Assembly: GCF_032854445.1 (NCBI RefSeq)
Contig: NC_088302.1
Coordinates: forward strand, 26,501,080 to 26,565,079
DNA length: 64,000 bases
From: Liolophura sinensis
Taxonomy: Eukaryota > Mollusca > Polyplacophora > Chitonida > Chitonidae
Direction: 5' to 3'
Shown here: positions 25,501-40,300 of the stretch, piece by piece
How positions within the stretch are numbered: the first letter of the stretch is position 1
How the letters are laid out: each line of letters starts with the position of its first letter
Notes under the pieces: generated by a model
Database searches by the model: none
The model's input: the letters and a program-made list of their open reading frames with translations, nothing else
Told to the model about the DNA's origin: nothing
Program-made: the position numbers and the translations under genes

Positions 25501-27442
25501 AAAAGTAACTACGAAACGAGCGCCATGGCTTTGGACTAGTGATCTTTTTTTTTTAAAGAAAACAACACACAACACCGTTTATTCTTTCTAACCATTTAGA
25601 CCAAAATTTTATATCTTTATAGTCTAATAACATATCCTGTCAGATACATGCACTCAGTCCTAGCCGGCTCTCAAAACTGAACTGAGCCAAGGCAAACCAG
25701 TTGGTACACTAGAGTGGGGTGATTGCACACCATGCGTCCGACAACCTAAAATGTACGTACTTAGACATGTGCGGTGATCACCAAGGTCGGACACGGACAA
25801 ATCGCTGTGCTGGTTGTTAGCACTAGACTCATTGCATATTATATCTGGTAGTGTGGGGTACAAACCCAGCTGATTATTTTTCATTTATAACATGCTTTTT
25901 CTCTAGGTTGTCTGTTTTTGTCAGTACTGTTACAATTTGTACCATGAAGATTGAATGTGTTAAATTTTCCATTCTCTATGTACTTGGGCAGTTAAATCAA
26001 GCAATTCCTCGTTATGCGTGTTGGCATTTGTTCGTAAACAGATGTTTGCCAAAGCTGAATTTTTCCGATCGTAACAAATTAATTCAGCGCATTTCTTTCA
26101 CAGCGTTTTCTTACTTTACATTCAATTGGTCCTTGATACTTGGCCACCAGTATCGCTGTACGCAACGTAACAGCTTTTTGTACTTCTACTGTCACGTTTC
26201 GTGTCACGTATACATTGATTAAAAGAGGGATAGTTTTGAGTTTGACGTTGAAAATTATCCTTTTTTGGATATCACTATAACGAAAGGCCCTGTATATGAC
26301 GTGTACATATTTTGCCTGACAGTACTTGTTAGATCCTGTGTATTATGTGACCATTTCAACCATCTGCAAAATCTGGTGTGCCAAGGTTATGCCATCAAAA
26401 GGTTTCACTCAAAGTTTCATAAGTTCAGAAAATAAGTGTAATTCTCTTGTAAGTACATATGAGGTCTGTATACTCATCGTGTTGAATTGAACTGCTGTCT
26501 TAGTTTTTTGTGGTTTCTGTTGAAGGTTGTTTAGGACATTTGTTTCGCGATTACTGACACGGAACGTCCATTTTGGTTGACGGCTTCTCTACGAATGTCT
26601 ATTATGACGCCAAAATCCATTCCACTACTGAACAGATGAAATAAAAACATAACTGTTCAAAAATAGTCGTTTGTGACGATGATCAGCCGACGAGACTCGT
26701 GAGGCCATTTGCGCTGTGTATCATGCGTTGAAGACCACTTGTTTTATACCGATATGGTGCGAATATCTGTGCGTCACATGTCGGAAAATTCGTCAGTAAC
26801 TTTTTACTCTAAGAAAATAAAGAATCGCCAAATACTGGGCATGAGGCATCAACGACAAAGAACAACAACAAAAACTGGTGAAACGAAAGAACCTGTGTAT
26901 TATTTAGTTTCCTCAAAGACAGTCAAATAATGGCAGCAAGTCTGTCTTGCTGTATGTCTGAAAACCAAATGGAAACCTGTCAAATATTCTAAAGAGAAAT
27001 GTAATAACGTCGCTGAAAGGAATTTGGTATTAAAGAAAGAAACCTGAAATTGTTGTTTGAAAACGTGGATAGTTACTGACGTTTGGATTGCGAATCAAAG
27101 TTATTTTACATATACATATATAGTGTATGCTACAAATTGGGTGTGTCCAGCATAACTGATGGATTCTTGGTGCATTTTGATGAAAAAATAAGTCAACACA
27201 GAGATGCCCCTCACACTCTATATGTCTTAGACAGGACCGCCTGTTTGGCCATTCAAGATTCCCTTTCTTCCGGATGATGAAAACGGCTCACGCTGGAATT
27301 GCCCTGTAGCTCCCATGGCATGCACTGGACAATTCCGACTTCTCCGCTGGGAGCCTTTTTTTCTCGACATTGCCGCTGATTGGCCTGCTATTCAATACGA
27401 TCTCTTCAGATCTGATCACTTTGGTGTAATCATTAAGTTTCT
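22531..27442. other. Intergenic DNA
   Basis: Only short T-rich runs (near 24805, 25015, 25545). The plus-strand ORF at 25851-26222 (123 codons) shows no domain I recognise. Nothing else supported. Confidence 0.5.
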
Positions 27443-27448
27443 TTTATT
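27443..27448 (-). terminator. Candidate poly(A) signal for the alpha nAChR gene
   Basis: AATAAA on the minus strand 300 nt past the stop codon at 27748, the first such hexamer seen downstream. No transcript evidence. Confidence 0.4.
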
Positions 27449-27575
27449 GGGGAAGTTCTAGCGGCAAGTCCTCTTGACTTTTCACCCGTCCATCTGGAAC
27501 TTTTTCCCCCGGTCATGCCATTGCGCCGGTCGATCTGTCATGTCTGTTCGGTTTTCTGGGTTCCTCAGCCGGCGG

Positions 27576-27664
27576 TATATAAACAGGCTGTGAGAGATCT
27601 GCTGTAGACTGGTCTCCTCCATCCGCCATCATCCACAGATCAGCGCGGAGCGAGCGGCTCACAA
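27576..27664 (+). promoter_or_regulatory. Candidate TATA core promoter, plus strand, antisense to alpha nAChR 3' end
   Basis: TATATAAA at 27576-27583 lies in a locally GC-richer context, is followed about 25-35 nt later by ctgtagactgg, and then by a GC-rich leader and an ATG at 27664 that opens 30 codons before stopping. A transcript from here would run into the terminal exon of the alpha gene on the opposite strand. The pattern is seen; the function is inference. Confidence 0.3.
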
Positions 27665-27747
27665 TGGGAAGCTTCCATTTTCAATTTTCCAACACGCATC
27701 AATCAATGGGAGTGGATGTATTTAGTTGGCGACTACAGCAGGGCAGC

Positions 27748-28358
27748 TTAAAATGATCTGGTTAAAGGAGCAATCACAAGAACAGTCAATGTGGAGACCA
27801 GTGTCCCGGTTAAAAATATCCAAAACAAAATACGGTCAACCACTTGGGCCACTTTCCGCCACTCTTGTATTATCTCATACTCGTGATCCTCTCTGTCGTG
27901 TTTTTCTATCAGTCGTTTCAAAGCCCGTAGGATTTCTTCATTTGTTTTCGAGACGTTCCTCGGGTTTTTACTGTTCGTTCGGCGGTAGTGGTCGCTGGTG
28001 AGAGTGGAGTTGGTTCGTGATTCTTGCTTCTCGTTAGAAAATGGCAGACCACTTTGGTCAAGCAAGGTATCTGCCATGCCGTTTTCTAGATCGTCCTTTA
28101 ACTCTTGTGCCATGTTTTCAATTGTCATTTTCAAGGACACCTTGCGTAGGAATTGGGCTGTGTCGCCAGAGTAGTAGTCCCTGTACGTAGGCTCACCCGC
28201 GGGAAGACATAACAAACGAGCCATGCGACCCAGAAAGATATTGCGAAGCCAGACAGGAACGGCCTGTTTACTGGGTCCCCTGTGATGAAGGTTCAATACA
28301 AACACGGTCATGATGACAGAGAGTGACGTCAATGACATCACAATGGTTAGGTAGATAC
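27748..28358 (-). CDS. Alpha nAChR exon 6 (M3, cytoplasmic loop, M4, stop)
   Basis: Acceptor ctgtttacag; joining to exon 5 makes Ser329 and reads PLISIYLTIVMSLTSL into M3. The NLHHRGP turn after M3 is typical of the family. The cytoplasmic loop (about 148 residues) begins VPVWLRNIFLGRMARLLCLP, a conserved amphipathic MX-type segment. M4 follows QVVDR, and the protein ends APLTRSF, then TAA. Confidence 0.93.
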
Positions 28359-31300
28359 CTGTAAACAGACAAACACTGATTTACTAATCTGATGACTGCT
28401 TAATGTAAATTGGTTGGGGGTGGGGGAGGGAGGGGGTGGAGGGAGCAAATGCACAAGCAAGTATAACCACTATGAAGTCAGACACCAGATTTGTGGCAAA
28501 CGGAGTGTCAGAAGAAACACAGCGAAATGCAATATCGACAGTGTTTGTTAGAAATAAAATCTATATAACCATACAATATGCTCACACGATTTGGGGCATC
28601 ATCTACAGACAGTGTTTGATCAGGTCATCTAGACGGTTACAGTCCCTTATAAATACGTTTCCCTTATAAATAAAGTATTAGCGCTGGCCATTGCAAGTAC
28701 CCAGCACTCTGCATCCAGCGTAAGTACTTGATTGTGTACGGTGCCTTACATGTCCATACATACTGTAAGTATCAAGTAAATCCGGCCATCTTGGCAAAAT
28801 AAATAATCTAATTGTCATAACGTTAAGTCTTCCTCTGTCCGCAGCCCCCGTAAATTGCACCAAATAGGGGGAAAAACAAGCAAATAGGTCATGGTAAATC
28901 GAATTATCTCGCCATTAAGGTAAATAAGCAAATCAGTGAGAACGGATAAAAAAATACCCCAAGACGAACGTAGATAATTGCTAATGGTTTGGTGTCAAAC
29001 CTGGTTGTGCAAGTTATTCCCGCCATCGAGAAGTATCGGTGGGTGGCGAGTCGTTGGCACGCTATAAACAGGAGTTTCACCTCAGTAATGCATTCTCAGT
29101 GGCAATTTTGCACATTTAAAACATGCTTTATCTGCTCTTGAAAACAGCAGTGGGTATTGGCTGTACGACAGGTGTATCAGAAATATGTAAATAACTACCG
29201 ATCGAGATAACATATTACTTCTAAAAAATGTACTTCTGCAATTTTGAAAGTTCATGCAGGAAAAATAGCTCGCTGGTGTATCCAACAAGGGCGTGTCGCC
29301 ATCTGCAAAATATACAAAATAGCTCATATCTAGTACACAACAAACCAACGGCGTTTCGTGAACAGCCCTAAGACTTGAGTTATATTTGTTGTTGTTAAAA
29401 AACTTTTTATTTCATTTAGAAGCAGGAGAGCTCAAGGGCACACAGTATACTTTGATTAACGATAAAGGTTGGTTCAACAAAACTTCTTTGTGATCCCCAA
29501 TGGGATTAACGGAGATTTGGGGATGAGGCGGCTGTCAGCAAGGAGCCATTTAGATGGCAGCTTGGGAGGACGAAAACCTCTGGCTGCACATGGTTTGCAT
29601 GTGAAGAAAGACGGACGACTCCCGGAGAGTGCGGTGGGAATCATGTCAAATAAACAACGAAACTACTAAATCGATTCTTTGGGTTAACTCTTCCAGAGAA
29701 CACCACAGGGTAAATCCATCCCAAAAAAGCCAAAAGGCTGACCGGCAGTATTCGGCTTTGATAAAAGTGAATAAATCTCAATTGAACTCGAAGGTGAGGA
29801 GACAGGTGGAGACGTTTTATGACAGAGAAATAAATGAGCCTCATACTGAGGGGAATGTTTACACCTCTGCTTCATCTCTGAGTTGTTAGGGATTGTCTCG
29901 TATTTAATAGTCTAACTGAAGAATAATGATGATGTAGTATATGGGGGTTAAGTCAAGACCTTAGCCCTCTCTACATGGAGGTTCTAGGTCTGATTGAAAG
30001 TAGAAGAGGGTGAATTATGAGCAGGGCATAACTGTACCAACTAGATCCTGGACAGTTTTCCTTTTCTCTTTCTTAGATATACCATTCAGTCGTTATTAAA
30101 CACATTCCGCGTCTTCAATCCGTCAAAATATTTTTTCAATGAATCAGTGCTCATACGCACATGTTTCGGGGGCCCTTTATGCCTAAAGATGTACATATAG
30201 AGTGTGAAGGTGACAGAAGTAAACTGTATACCGACCACTTGGGACATGTTCTCGTAAACGTCTACGATTATAGAGACAGTGAGAAAATAAAGCCTTATGT
30301 GAAATCAAAAGAGAGCTACACTAAGAGCTCTAGCCGTGTGTAATTTCCAAAGGAAAGAAGTAAATAATTTACGAGTGTGAACTACCTCAATACCTTGATG
30401 GCTGTTCAATGGTTATTTTGAAGAAAAATACTCTACTTAAGCAATGCTATAGTTTTTGGATGTGCAATTTAACGCCAAAGGCAAAACTCATTTTTATCAA
30501 TAATGGAAATGAATACATTTAAAGGAAATATGATTGAGCGTTGTATAATAAATGAATGTTGATTCATATTAGTCTGAGCGCAAGCTGGATATAATACTGT
30601 AATCAGCTCAACATTGACCATTCTGTTGACCCTAGTCCACCCGTATCTCTTCATTTATTGGATTACGCACCAGTTAAATATGGATTCATCCGTTCAGCGT
30701 TTACCAGATGTAACGTTTGTGGAGAAATAATCTGTCGTTCCTTAATTATTCTAAATTTGCTCACGTCAGCCAGTCCCATAATTTGGCAGACAATGAAGGC
30801 GTCATTTGATTCCTTTTTTTTAATATTTTGCTTCTGGTGATTTCGTTCCACGTACAAATAAGTGTGTTTAGTCTAAAGGCGCCGTTTGTAAACGTCTGTT
30901 AAAAATAGTATTTCCGATTGTTAGAACATATCCTCACGTACTGTACAATGATTACTTTTCTTTAAACCCATTTGCCAACAAAGACGTCATCAAACGAAAA
31001 TCAAGAGAAACAGAAATTTGATCCAGAATCACAGCTTATGATATGTATGTATTATACACGACAGACAGCCCTTTACGTAACTGACACAAATTGTTCTCTG
31101 TGAGAGATTTTGTGAATAATGTCGTTTGGTCCCTTCTTGAAAAGAATCACAGATGTACTAAAGGTAAATTTCCAGCAGGTTACACTGAGGTGTATCAACA
31201 CGGTTCTTTAGAAATAAGAAATCGTGTATCAAGCTGAAAATATGAAAGAAAATGATTGAAAATTTTAAAAACAAGGAAAGTCACATAATAACAACACGTA

Positions 31301-34300
31301 TAGGTCTTGTTTGAGGACTGGATACAGCAATGTACTACATGTCTAGGCGTTGTGTCATATATAAACCATCCGAGAAACAGCAGTGTGTCACACGCCTAGG
31401 CGTTGTGTCATATATAAACCATCCGTGACACAGAAATGTGTCACACGTCAAAGCTTCAGATCGGATTTTGACAGTTAATTTCCTTGTTGTTGGTGCTGGT
31501 ATTGTCTGATCCAGAGTATATTAGTGTTAATACTATGGTATAACACACTTGTCTGGCAGACAGTACTTTAAATGGAATAGAAATATTAGGAAAGACGACG
31601 TTATTAGCCCTTTGGCAATGTCATAAATATTACAGGCACCTAGCTTCATTCCCTTATTTTCTCCTTCATACCACAGGCTGGGCTGATGGCAGGGCTTGTA
31701 CACATATGCCGTCATTTCGATGTTGTTCAATCAACGTCACATCTCAATACGGCCGGCTGTCGTATCAATTATTGACAAAAATCCGTCATCAAATATAAAA
31801 GCTCAGCATTTTCACAGATAAACACTGACTATATACACGCTCGTTAACTATGGAAAGACAATCAGCGCTGAAAGAATGTCTACACACCAACTACACCGAC
31901 GCCCGGGGGGACAAAACGTTGACAAGTTTATTTCTTAACCTCTAATTACTCCAGAACGTTCTCGGTCGACATTCAGCTCCTGGCCAATGAATCCCAGATT
32001 TCAAATCTAGGTTTCGTCGGATCGGCTGAGTCTTTAAAGTCATAATGTTTTCTTGTGATGGTTGACTGGGACTGTCCCGTCCATCCAAACCTACCCAACG
32101 TCATATAGGTGAACTATTCTTGTGCAAGACGTAAACACACACAAAAAATAATAAAATATTATAGATTAAATAATATACTAAATAATTACATAAATAAATA
32201 AATTTACATAAATCTTACTACTTTGGATAAATCTACAAACAGTAAATACATTAACAGCAGAATGTAGTTTTCCTCTACGGATACCATACATTAGCATGTG
32301 CCATTTAACAGTGCTTTCTTCACATTAAAATAATAGTTTAAGCCTTGTTGTCCATCCATGACCACATTCATGGCAGGTCAAAAATGATCCGCGAATATGA
32401 TGGGAAAGGCTTTGACTTGCCTGAAGATCAGATATTGGAAAAGTAACCACATTGTATTTGGTAGTATGCGTAAACAATGGTAAAGAACGTGTCGACGAGC
32501 GATGCGTCCTGCGTTGTATGGCTAAATCTGTACGTATTGATGGGTGATTGATGGGCGAAGATAACAGAACGAATGTCACAAAAGCTTGTCATAAAGCTTT
32601 ATGATATTTTTCATGTTTACCACAACCTTGATTGCACACCAAGATTCCATGACAATGCTGAAGGCGAATGGTTTAAGATTGTTCTACACAGTCAACAATA
32701 GATCATGAATGAGAAAATTTATATATGTAGGTCATTTCAACACTCTATTAAATCTTTAGGTGATTTATTTTTCTTAATATCCGTCTCTATTATTCTTCAT
32801 CCTTTTATAGGAACAGCTTCATTCATCTGATCAGCGAGTGAAAGGTTCTCCTTTCAAGAACCATAAACATGTAACTTGCACATTATATACATTGCAGCAT
32901 GATTCTAATATATCGGTCAAAATACCATGGAGATTTGTGTAAGAAAGTGACGATAGTGAGCTTCGGCAACACAGTGCCACCAATCTTTCCCTGTTACACG
33001 CACTTAACTTCTGAGTCAGACTCTCGGTTGTTTATTTATTTATTTGATTTGCGTTTTACGCAGAACTCAAAAATATTTCACTTATACGACGGTGTCCCGC
33101 ATTATTGTGAGAGTAAACCAGGCAGATCCAGGAAGAAACCCAAGACCATCCCCAGGTTACTGGGAGACCCTCCCACGCAAGGCCAGAGAGGAAGCCAGCA
33201 TGAGCTGGACTGTGACCATTTCACTGTGACCGAAATGGTGAGAGGCTCCTGGGTCCTGTCACATTCATCACCACAGCCATGGAGGCAAGCGACTCTCATT
33301 TACAATGGTTCTGCGTTACAAGTGTGCTAAGTATAATGCTCACAGGATGCAAATATTGTAGCACTTATCCACATCGATCAGTAATGATAAAATACTGAAA
33401 CAAATTGATTAGGGAATATATAAGAGGCACGAATGTGTTGGCATCATAAATTTGGTTGAAGATCTAGTCCACAAAAAATCCGTTGGGCCACATTTATTTA
33501 CACGAAATGAACGCCAAATATCTTTGCATTTCTACGAATTATTATCCCAACTGGCAAAATCTGTCTTAGTTTAAACCTACCATGAAAAGATTATATACTG
33601 AGAGTTTTCGAGGTGATGGTTCAGTGAAACAGCATTCTAAAATGGCGACATTGGAACCATGCTTCCACCATACTGCACCGTGATAGGTTTAACATCACTG
33701 CCTTTGAGGCACAAACCGGCAGTTCTGTGAATCAACGTTCTGGTTATTTTTTACTCTTTAGTAGGTATTTATAGCCTGAATATTTATTTTCCTATGTATT
33801 TTTGAAGATGGCTGCATAATTACGCCGAAATATAGAATACCAAATTTACCGACTTCAATATTAGTAGTTTGCCTTGTTTTGTTTTAAATATAAGAAAATT
33901 GGAAGAAGTATAAATGTTTACTTCGTTAGTTTCGAAAATAAAATTAGAGCTATCTGTAAAATCACTCGTGTCATAAATCTGTGGAGACCGTAATCGACGT
34001 TACACGGCGTGAAGAACGTTTAGATAGTAAACACACACAGCAATGATGCTAAGGATCCTTATCATAATGTGTGAGTTGACGCACCATGGTACTTGAAGTT
34101 GCATCTCTACTAATCGAGTGAGTGCTTCATTTGGTAAGAAAAAGTGTATAATGCTACATTCCTGATGCAATTGTTTTCGTGAAATGCTTTGTCCACCTTA
34201 CTTACCACAGTCATACACTGACCATGCCACACAAAGACATAGACGTCCGCTGCACTTCTAACCTTACTCTTTGGAGACAAAGTCAACATACCACAACCTT

Positions 34301-37300
34301 GTTTTAGACAATGTTCGGAACTGGTTCCCATTCAAACCTTCTATCACTTCATTTACTGTTGAAGTGTGGTCGGAGTGCCCCATATTGTCCACATAAGATT
34401 CACCCTTTTGTATGTGTTGCATACAATGCCAAAGATATGATGAGTATACTTCTCTAAAACAATGATCATTGATTTTTGCTTAAGGTGGATTCGTGATGTC
34501 AACAAAAGTGCAATGTGGATTTGTCCAGGAGGGCTTTTCCAGGAATTGCCTTGCCTCACGTAGAAGATCCGGTGTAAAGAGGACGTTCTCTCAATAGAGA
34601 TTGATAATAGTAGAAAACTGTAGCCAGGAATGGGCATAGGATAATGTCTTTGAAGCACACGCTCAGGTTACATGTAACTCGGCTTTAAGGCAGTATTGAT
34701 AAATCACCAGAGATCTGTTGTGCAATAAAGTCAAAACATAAAATGACAAAAAGAAAGATTTTGTGAGTAACACGAGTTGTTCAGTGAAGAAAAAGATTGG
34801 ATCAAGAAAGGTGAAAAGAATTTCGACCCCACCACAGTTAATGGGCATCCGATAAATCCCCAGGGGGCTGCACCATCGCCAGGTCACAGTAACGCCGGGA
34901 CAGGAGGACATCGGTAAACTGACACGTTGATCATTATCACGTGGGAGTGAGCAATGTGATATATCTGGCAGATGATGTTCGATAACTCAAACTCCAGCCA
35001 CATCATTACTGAGATCAGCCTCCTGAACTAATTGATATCTATCCTAGAATACAAATAAACCAACTAAAAATAAATCTTTCATATTATTAAGAGTGCTAGC
35101 CATATAGAGGAATAGCTACAGAAGATGTCAGGTTAGCAGGCTTCAAATCATTCCGGGTTTCGTAAAAAAAAAATGTCGCACTTTACAAAACGTCGCATTA
35201 ACTTTTCCTAAAAATATCGCCCTATTTTCTTTGTGTGTGTGTGAGGAGGAGGGGTATGTGTCCATTACCTTATGCAATTCTGATAACGCATTATGGAATA
35301 GGACAGCCGTTAGCAGAACGTCTTTCACCTTAGTGCAAACTTTCCGTCGTTAGCAGAACGCCTGCCCCCTCACATCACTAGTGCAAACTCTCCGCCGTTA
35401 GCAGAACGTCTGCCACCTTACACCACTAGTGCAAACTCTCCGTCGTTAGCAGAACATCTGCCACCTTACACCACTAGTGCAAACTTTCCATTGTTAGCAG
35501 AACGTCTGCCACCTTACACCACCAGTGCAAACTCTTTGACGATAAATCCTGGAAAGTATTAAATCAGGGCCTGAAGAAGTACAGCGGAAGATGATGAGGG
35601 TGATTCAGCAGTGAAGGCGGAGTCGGGCTAGCTGAGCAACAATGGCCTGAGGTTTTGCATGTATCTTGATCAACAAGTATCACCTGATTATCTTGTCTTG
35701 AAAATAATAGGCTTTATGTACAATGTACACGATTCCAATCAGCTGTAAGCCTTGAATATGATATATTTATATTTATTTAAAGCGTTTCTCTAATGTCATT
35801 AGGGTTTATAAATGTAAATAGTTTGTTGCCAGTTGCAATGTGATCAAATCATCACCAAGACATTATGGCTACTCCACGCATCAAGCTGACGCTTTCGTTA
35901 GCCTGTTCAGGATACATTTTAAACACTAGCAATCCAACATGGTGGATTTTGCTCGACGTAATTCAAGACACACATATCTAATTTATCCAATAATTCATAT
36001 CATAGATCTATGGAGCCGTACTGTCTACAATAAATGAATATATATTTGTTTAAATAAGGACAGATTTATCTTTAAAATAAAACACTATTAATGCTTAATG
36101 GGTATAAATAAAACAAAACAACATTTGTTCAAATACACACTTCCGCCTCCGCACAAAGACTTAAAGCATCTATAATAATGTTACGTTCGATAACATTATC
36201 TCGTATATCATATATGGTTTGGTGTAGTTGCAACAAACAAGACGTTCGAAAAACAGTCGGAATACAAAGATGTAGAAAGTATCTGCGTATCAGAGTGTAC
36301 ATATAAAAGATGGCCAAACTGCATAATACGAACACTTTTATTATTCATGTACAACGCAAACGACAGATTCATCGGATCCAAAAACCAGCAAACTATTTTT
36401 TTTTTTTTTAGAATTCGGGATTATTCGTCTAATAAGGTTGCAAGGCTAGCATACAGGGGATAATACTGAGGGGTTGACTCATTTTTGTCAGGCCTTTGTC
36501 ACCATTACTGCTTCAAATGCTGAGGGGATTGCGGAAGCCATGCTTTGGGAAATCATTCTTACGGCATCAAAGGCGAAACCTCTCGTGGCTAGCATGGTAA
36601 TAGAAACAGACCACAGTTGAGTGTAAAGGTGACCGATATGTGACGAATGGAGAACTTCTCCATCGATGTTTTCCCTCGCAATATTCAGAAAAAAATCCTG
36701 CATTAAAAAAAAATGTTTTACTGTTTTTTCCACCTATCCTTTCCTTTCAGGAATGCAGACTGCGTAGAGTTGTATTTTCTCTGTCTCGAATGTTCTACAT
36801 GTCAAAGGCCGAGAGCTTTGTTTTATTGATATTCCGCTAAGTCATTATAAAAAGGCAACAATTAGTCTGAACTGGGGTAAAAGCAATGCGGATTGCATGT
36901 ATCTGACTTAATTTGTGATTTAATTCGTAAGACACTAAAGTTTTGACTTTCCATAATATATGAGATACAGATGTCTATTAGGTGAAATTCGTATGCGTAC
37001 TAGAGATATTTCAGCTTAACAAAGACTGGCGAAGTAATTTGATACGACAAGACTGGTAACCATAATGTATTACGATATTGTCCATACCATTTACAAGGGT
37101 TTGTTTACGTCCTGGCTGAAACCCGCTAACTCCATCACGACGTGATGTTCGTAACAGCAGGCTACTTCTACAATCAATGCGGAACGAGTTTGCTTAGCCC
37201 TATCAATGTGTCTACATGTAGCTTGTTATCTTTCCCTTACGCTTGAATGGATAATTGCAACTGTACTAATGTACTGTCAGATATTTACGATATGCTAAGT

Positions 37301-40300
37301 ACCAGTTACATGTAACGGACCAGTCTTTCCCATTGAAATCCTTGTATCACATCAGTGCTTCTTTTCCCCTTTAAACAAACGTCGCGTTCAGGACCAATCA
37401 ATGTCTACATTAAAGAGCATAGATCAATACATGGCGTCTTAACATTAACAGAAATATGCAAGCCTGTGACATTGATTTGCTGTAGAAATTACATAACTAG
37501 AATCACCTGACATTTTGCGTGATAAAGGACTTGTGTTCTTCGTAATCGTTCACTTGATCTTTGGTCTACGTGAACATTGCCAGACACGATTGAGATTAAC
37601 GATGAGTGTTTTTCTAAGCTTGAAGATAAACCACAGGTGGTTTAGGACTTCAGGCATTTCATGTCTCCCATGAAACACGTTATAGTCGTTAAGAGAGTTA
37701 ACTGCACTTAATTGGCCGCTTCAAAGATTAAAGATTACCCGTTACCATTGGGTAACGACGAAGAGCAAAGGTCAAACAACTCTGGCCTCAGCGTGCCGTG
37801 AAGACAGGGTTAGAAGTATGAAGTTATCTATACCTATATGTCTATCTAGTTTTTGTTCTAACATCCAGTTCAGGTCCACCGTACGAAGAAATGCTTTGCT
37901 TACAGATTCATGGCCTTCTCCAGTAGGCAGAATTGTTAACAAAAGCTAAGTCAATAATTATTTTAACTTCCAACACAACTTATTGCCAAACACAACTAAC
38001 CGAAAAGCATCCTCTTTCGACAAGAAAACGGTGTGCTTGTCTATCAACCTTGTTGTCATCCTTATTATTCAATGGAACCAGTCTGTCCGGAGTAGTGTGT
38101 GGGCCTGAAATTTTTCCTCGCTGAATGGAACCAGTCTGTCCGGAGTAGTGTGTGGGCCTGGAATTTTTCCCCGCTAAATGGAACCAGTCTGTCATGAAAA
38201 GTGTATAGGCTTAGACACTTTTCTCTGTAAATAAAACCAGTCTGCCAGGAGTAGTGTATAGGCCTAGAGGCTTCCCTCGGTGTATAAGACAGTTTTACCT
38301 AAGCCTAATGAATCTGAATAATGACGCGAGAATTAATTCGCATAGAAAGACGCATTTTCATTGGTTAAATTTGTGCGACAGTTTTTATGTCTTTGCATTT
38401 TTCTTACACTCAAGGGATATACTATAGATTAAAGAATCCCTGTATGTATACATGTATGTCAGCCTGTCCAGTCTGTAGTTTCTTCATAGCCGTTCATTCG
38501 ATCAACTTCACAGTTGACAGATGTTTTGGTATGGACCAAAGGAAGAGCAGTGTCACAAATGACGTTGTCAAATCGCACAAGTTCAATGGATGAATATAGG
38601 ATATAATCTATGATATTGTAAATATGGTATATTGGAAAGGTTCCTTTTAATGGGAGACATGGTGCATTCGTGCATGCATATTAATTTCAGCTTTAATTGA
38701 ATACACAAATAAACAGACAGTGTTTGTTTCTTACTACTTTAGGTACCATAATTGAAAGCCTGGCACCTCACGGAAATGTGTTTTCTTTCAAACTGTTGCA
38801 TTCCGTGTACAGATATTATTATTACATCATTTACTCTTCATTAAAGGTTGTTGCAGAACTAAACGTACAGTTTACTCGGAACTGTTTAATCATTTTCTCC
38901 GCGTGCGACGCTGTTTGATTCTCCGGGACTGGGGTATGTAGTCACAATGGATGTCCCGTGTGTTGCTATGGTATCTCTACACTATGTAAAACATGTGGCT
39001 GATGGTAGTGGAGAGAGTTGCGGGCTTATATGACCTTTTCTGATCAATCCTGACCGAAAAACTGTTTGTGGAGATCGTATGAAGATCACGAACTGCGCCA
39101 TAGCAATTAGACAGACCCAAAAAGATAACATGTCTCCCTGTTCAGGATTTTTTGAACAGCTTGAAACCAAAGAACAGTTCCGGAAATTAACCAACAGACG
39201 AACGGCTGTTCCAGTAGATATGAAAAACCATCATAGAAGATGTCAGAAAGCTTCTTGAATGTAGCATGCAGGCTTATCTCACACGGCACACACTGACTGA
39301 ACACAACTGCAAACAATGCTGTACAAAAAATCATGGTTAAAAAGTTGCTCTCTTCCTTAAAATTGCTACATGTATGATGTGCCAGCCGCTGATATTTTTC
39401 CATAAATTTTATAGGGAAAAGGACAAAGGCATAGGATAATGACCATAAAGATTTATATGGCAGTAAAAGGGTTCACATAATGTAATAACGAATGTCTTTT
39501 GTAATAACGACAAAGTGGTTATTTCCTGGCTTGATGTTTTTCACGTGCCCCCTTCGTTCCACATTTCCATCCTCCGGTATTAAAGGGTGAAGGTAAATCT
39601 CACAAATAAACGAAGAAATTGGAGCTGGCTAAATTCTTGTGACTCTCAAATTAAACTAACGAGACATTCACCTCAAACTCAAAAACGGTGGCGTAAGCAC
39701 TCCAAATAAATTAAGGAGCTGATGCAAAAAACAAAAACAAAAGTGATGTCACAGTGTTGTTCAGTTATTGTTTAGAGGATCTTTTATGATCACACTGACG
39801 AACTATTAAACGAAGTTTCCCTTTCAGTAGAGCTCTACAGAGCTTAGTGAACTTGGCTTCACCAATAACTATTTTCTTGAGTTTACGTGAAACAGCAAAG
39901 GGGTAAAAGGGGTAAAAGTCCAGCTCGTTGCAAGCGCTCGGCTCTATCAAGCTAGCCGGTTAACTTAAACCGGATAGCAAGCTCTACAACAAAGCCTGCA
40001 AAGCATAGAGCTGCCTGCGTGTTCCTACAATTGATGGTTGCAAAATGAAGTCCACAAACGCGAGATCAATTACAGGCAGGCAAGAAGACCATACGTATAA
40101 CTGAGTGTATACAATACAATTCACTGACTATTTCAAGTCACATCCGGCGTAAACTCAAGTGGGGAAAAGGCACTTTGATTAAATTGACTGGACAAAAGAG
40201 TCACAATGTCAACCTCTGCATTCCCAGCTTGGTAGGATCAAACACTGTCCGCTTATGAACCAAGGGAATTACGTGTAAACATTTGCAGAAACAACTTGCA

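Noticed and set aside
25851-26222. 123-codon plus-strand ORF
   Set aside because: Phe/Cys-rich translation typical of T-rich noncoding DNA; no domain.
27726-28001. Plus-strand 91-codon ORF over the alpha terminal exon
   Set aside because: Shadow of the M4 and cytoplasmic-loop coding sequence on the minus strand.
32080-32160. Possible very old SINE tail (ggtgaactattcttgtgcaa gacgtaaacac)
   Set aside because: Only one short module is recognisable; too weak to list as a mobile element.
34110-34911. Three adjoining minus-strand ORFs, possible pseudogene
   Set aside because: Each is in a different frame and none matched a family I can recognise; not enough to call a pseudogene.
35303-35540. 48-bp repeat resembling a CRISPR array
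   Set aside because: Direct tandem minisatellite with no spacers.
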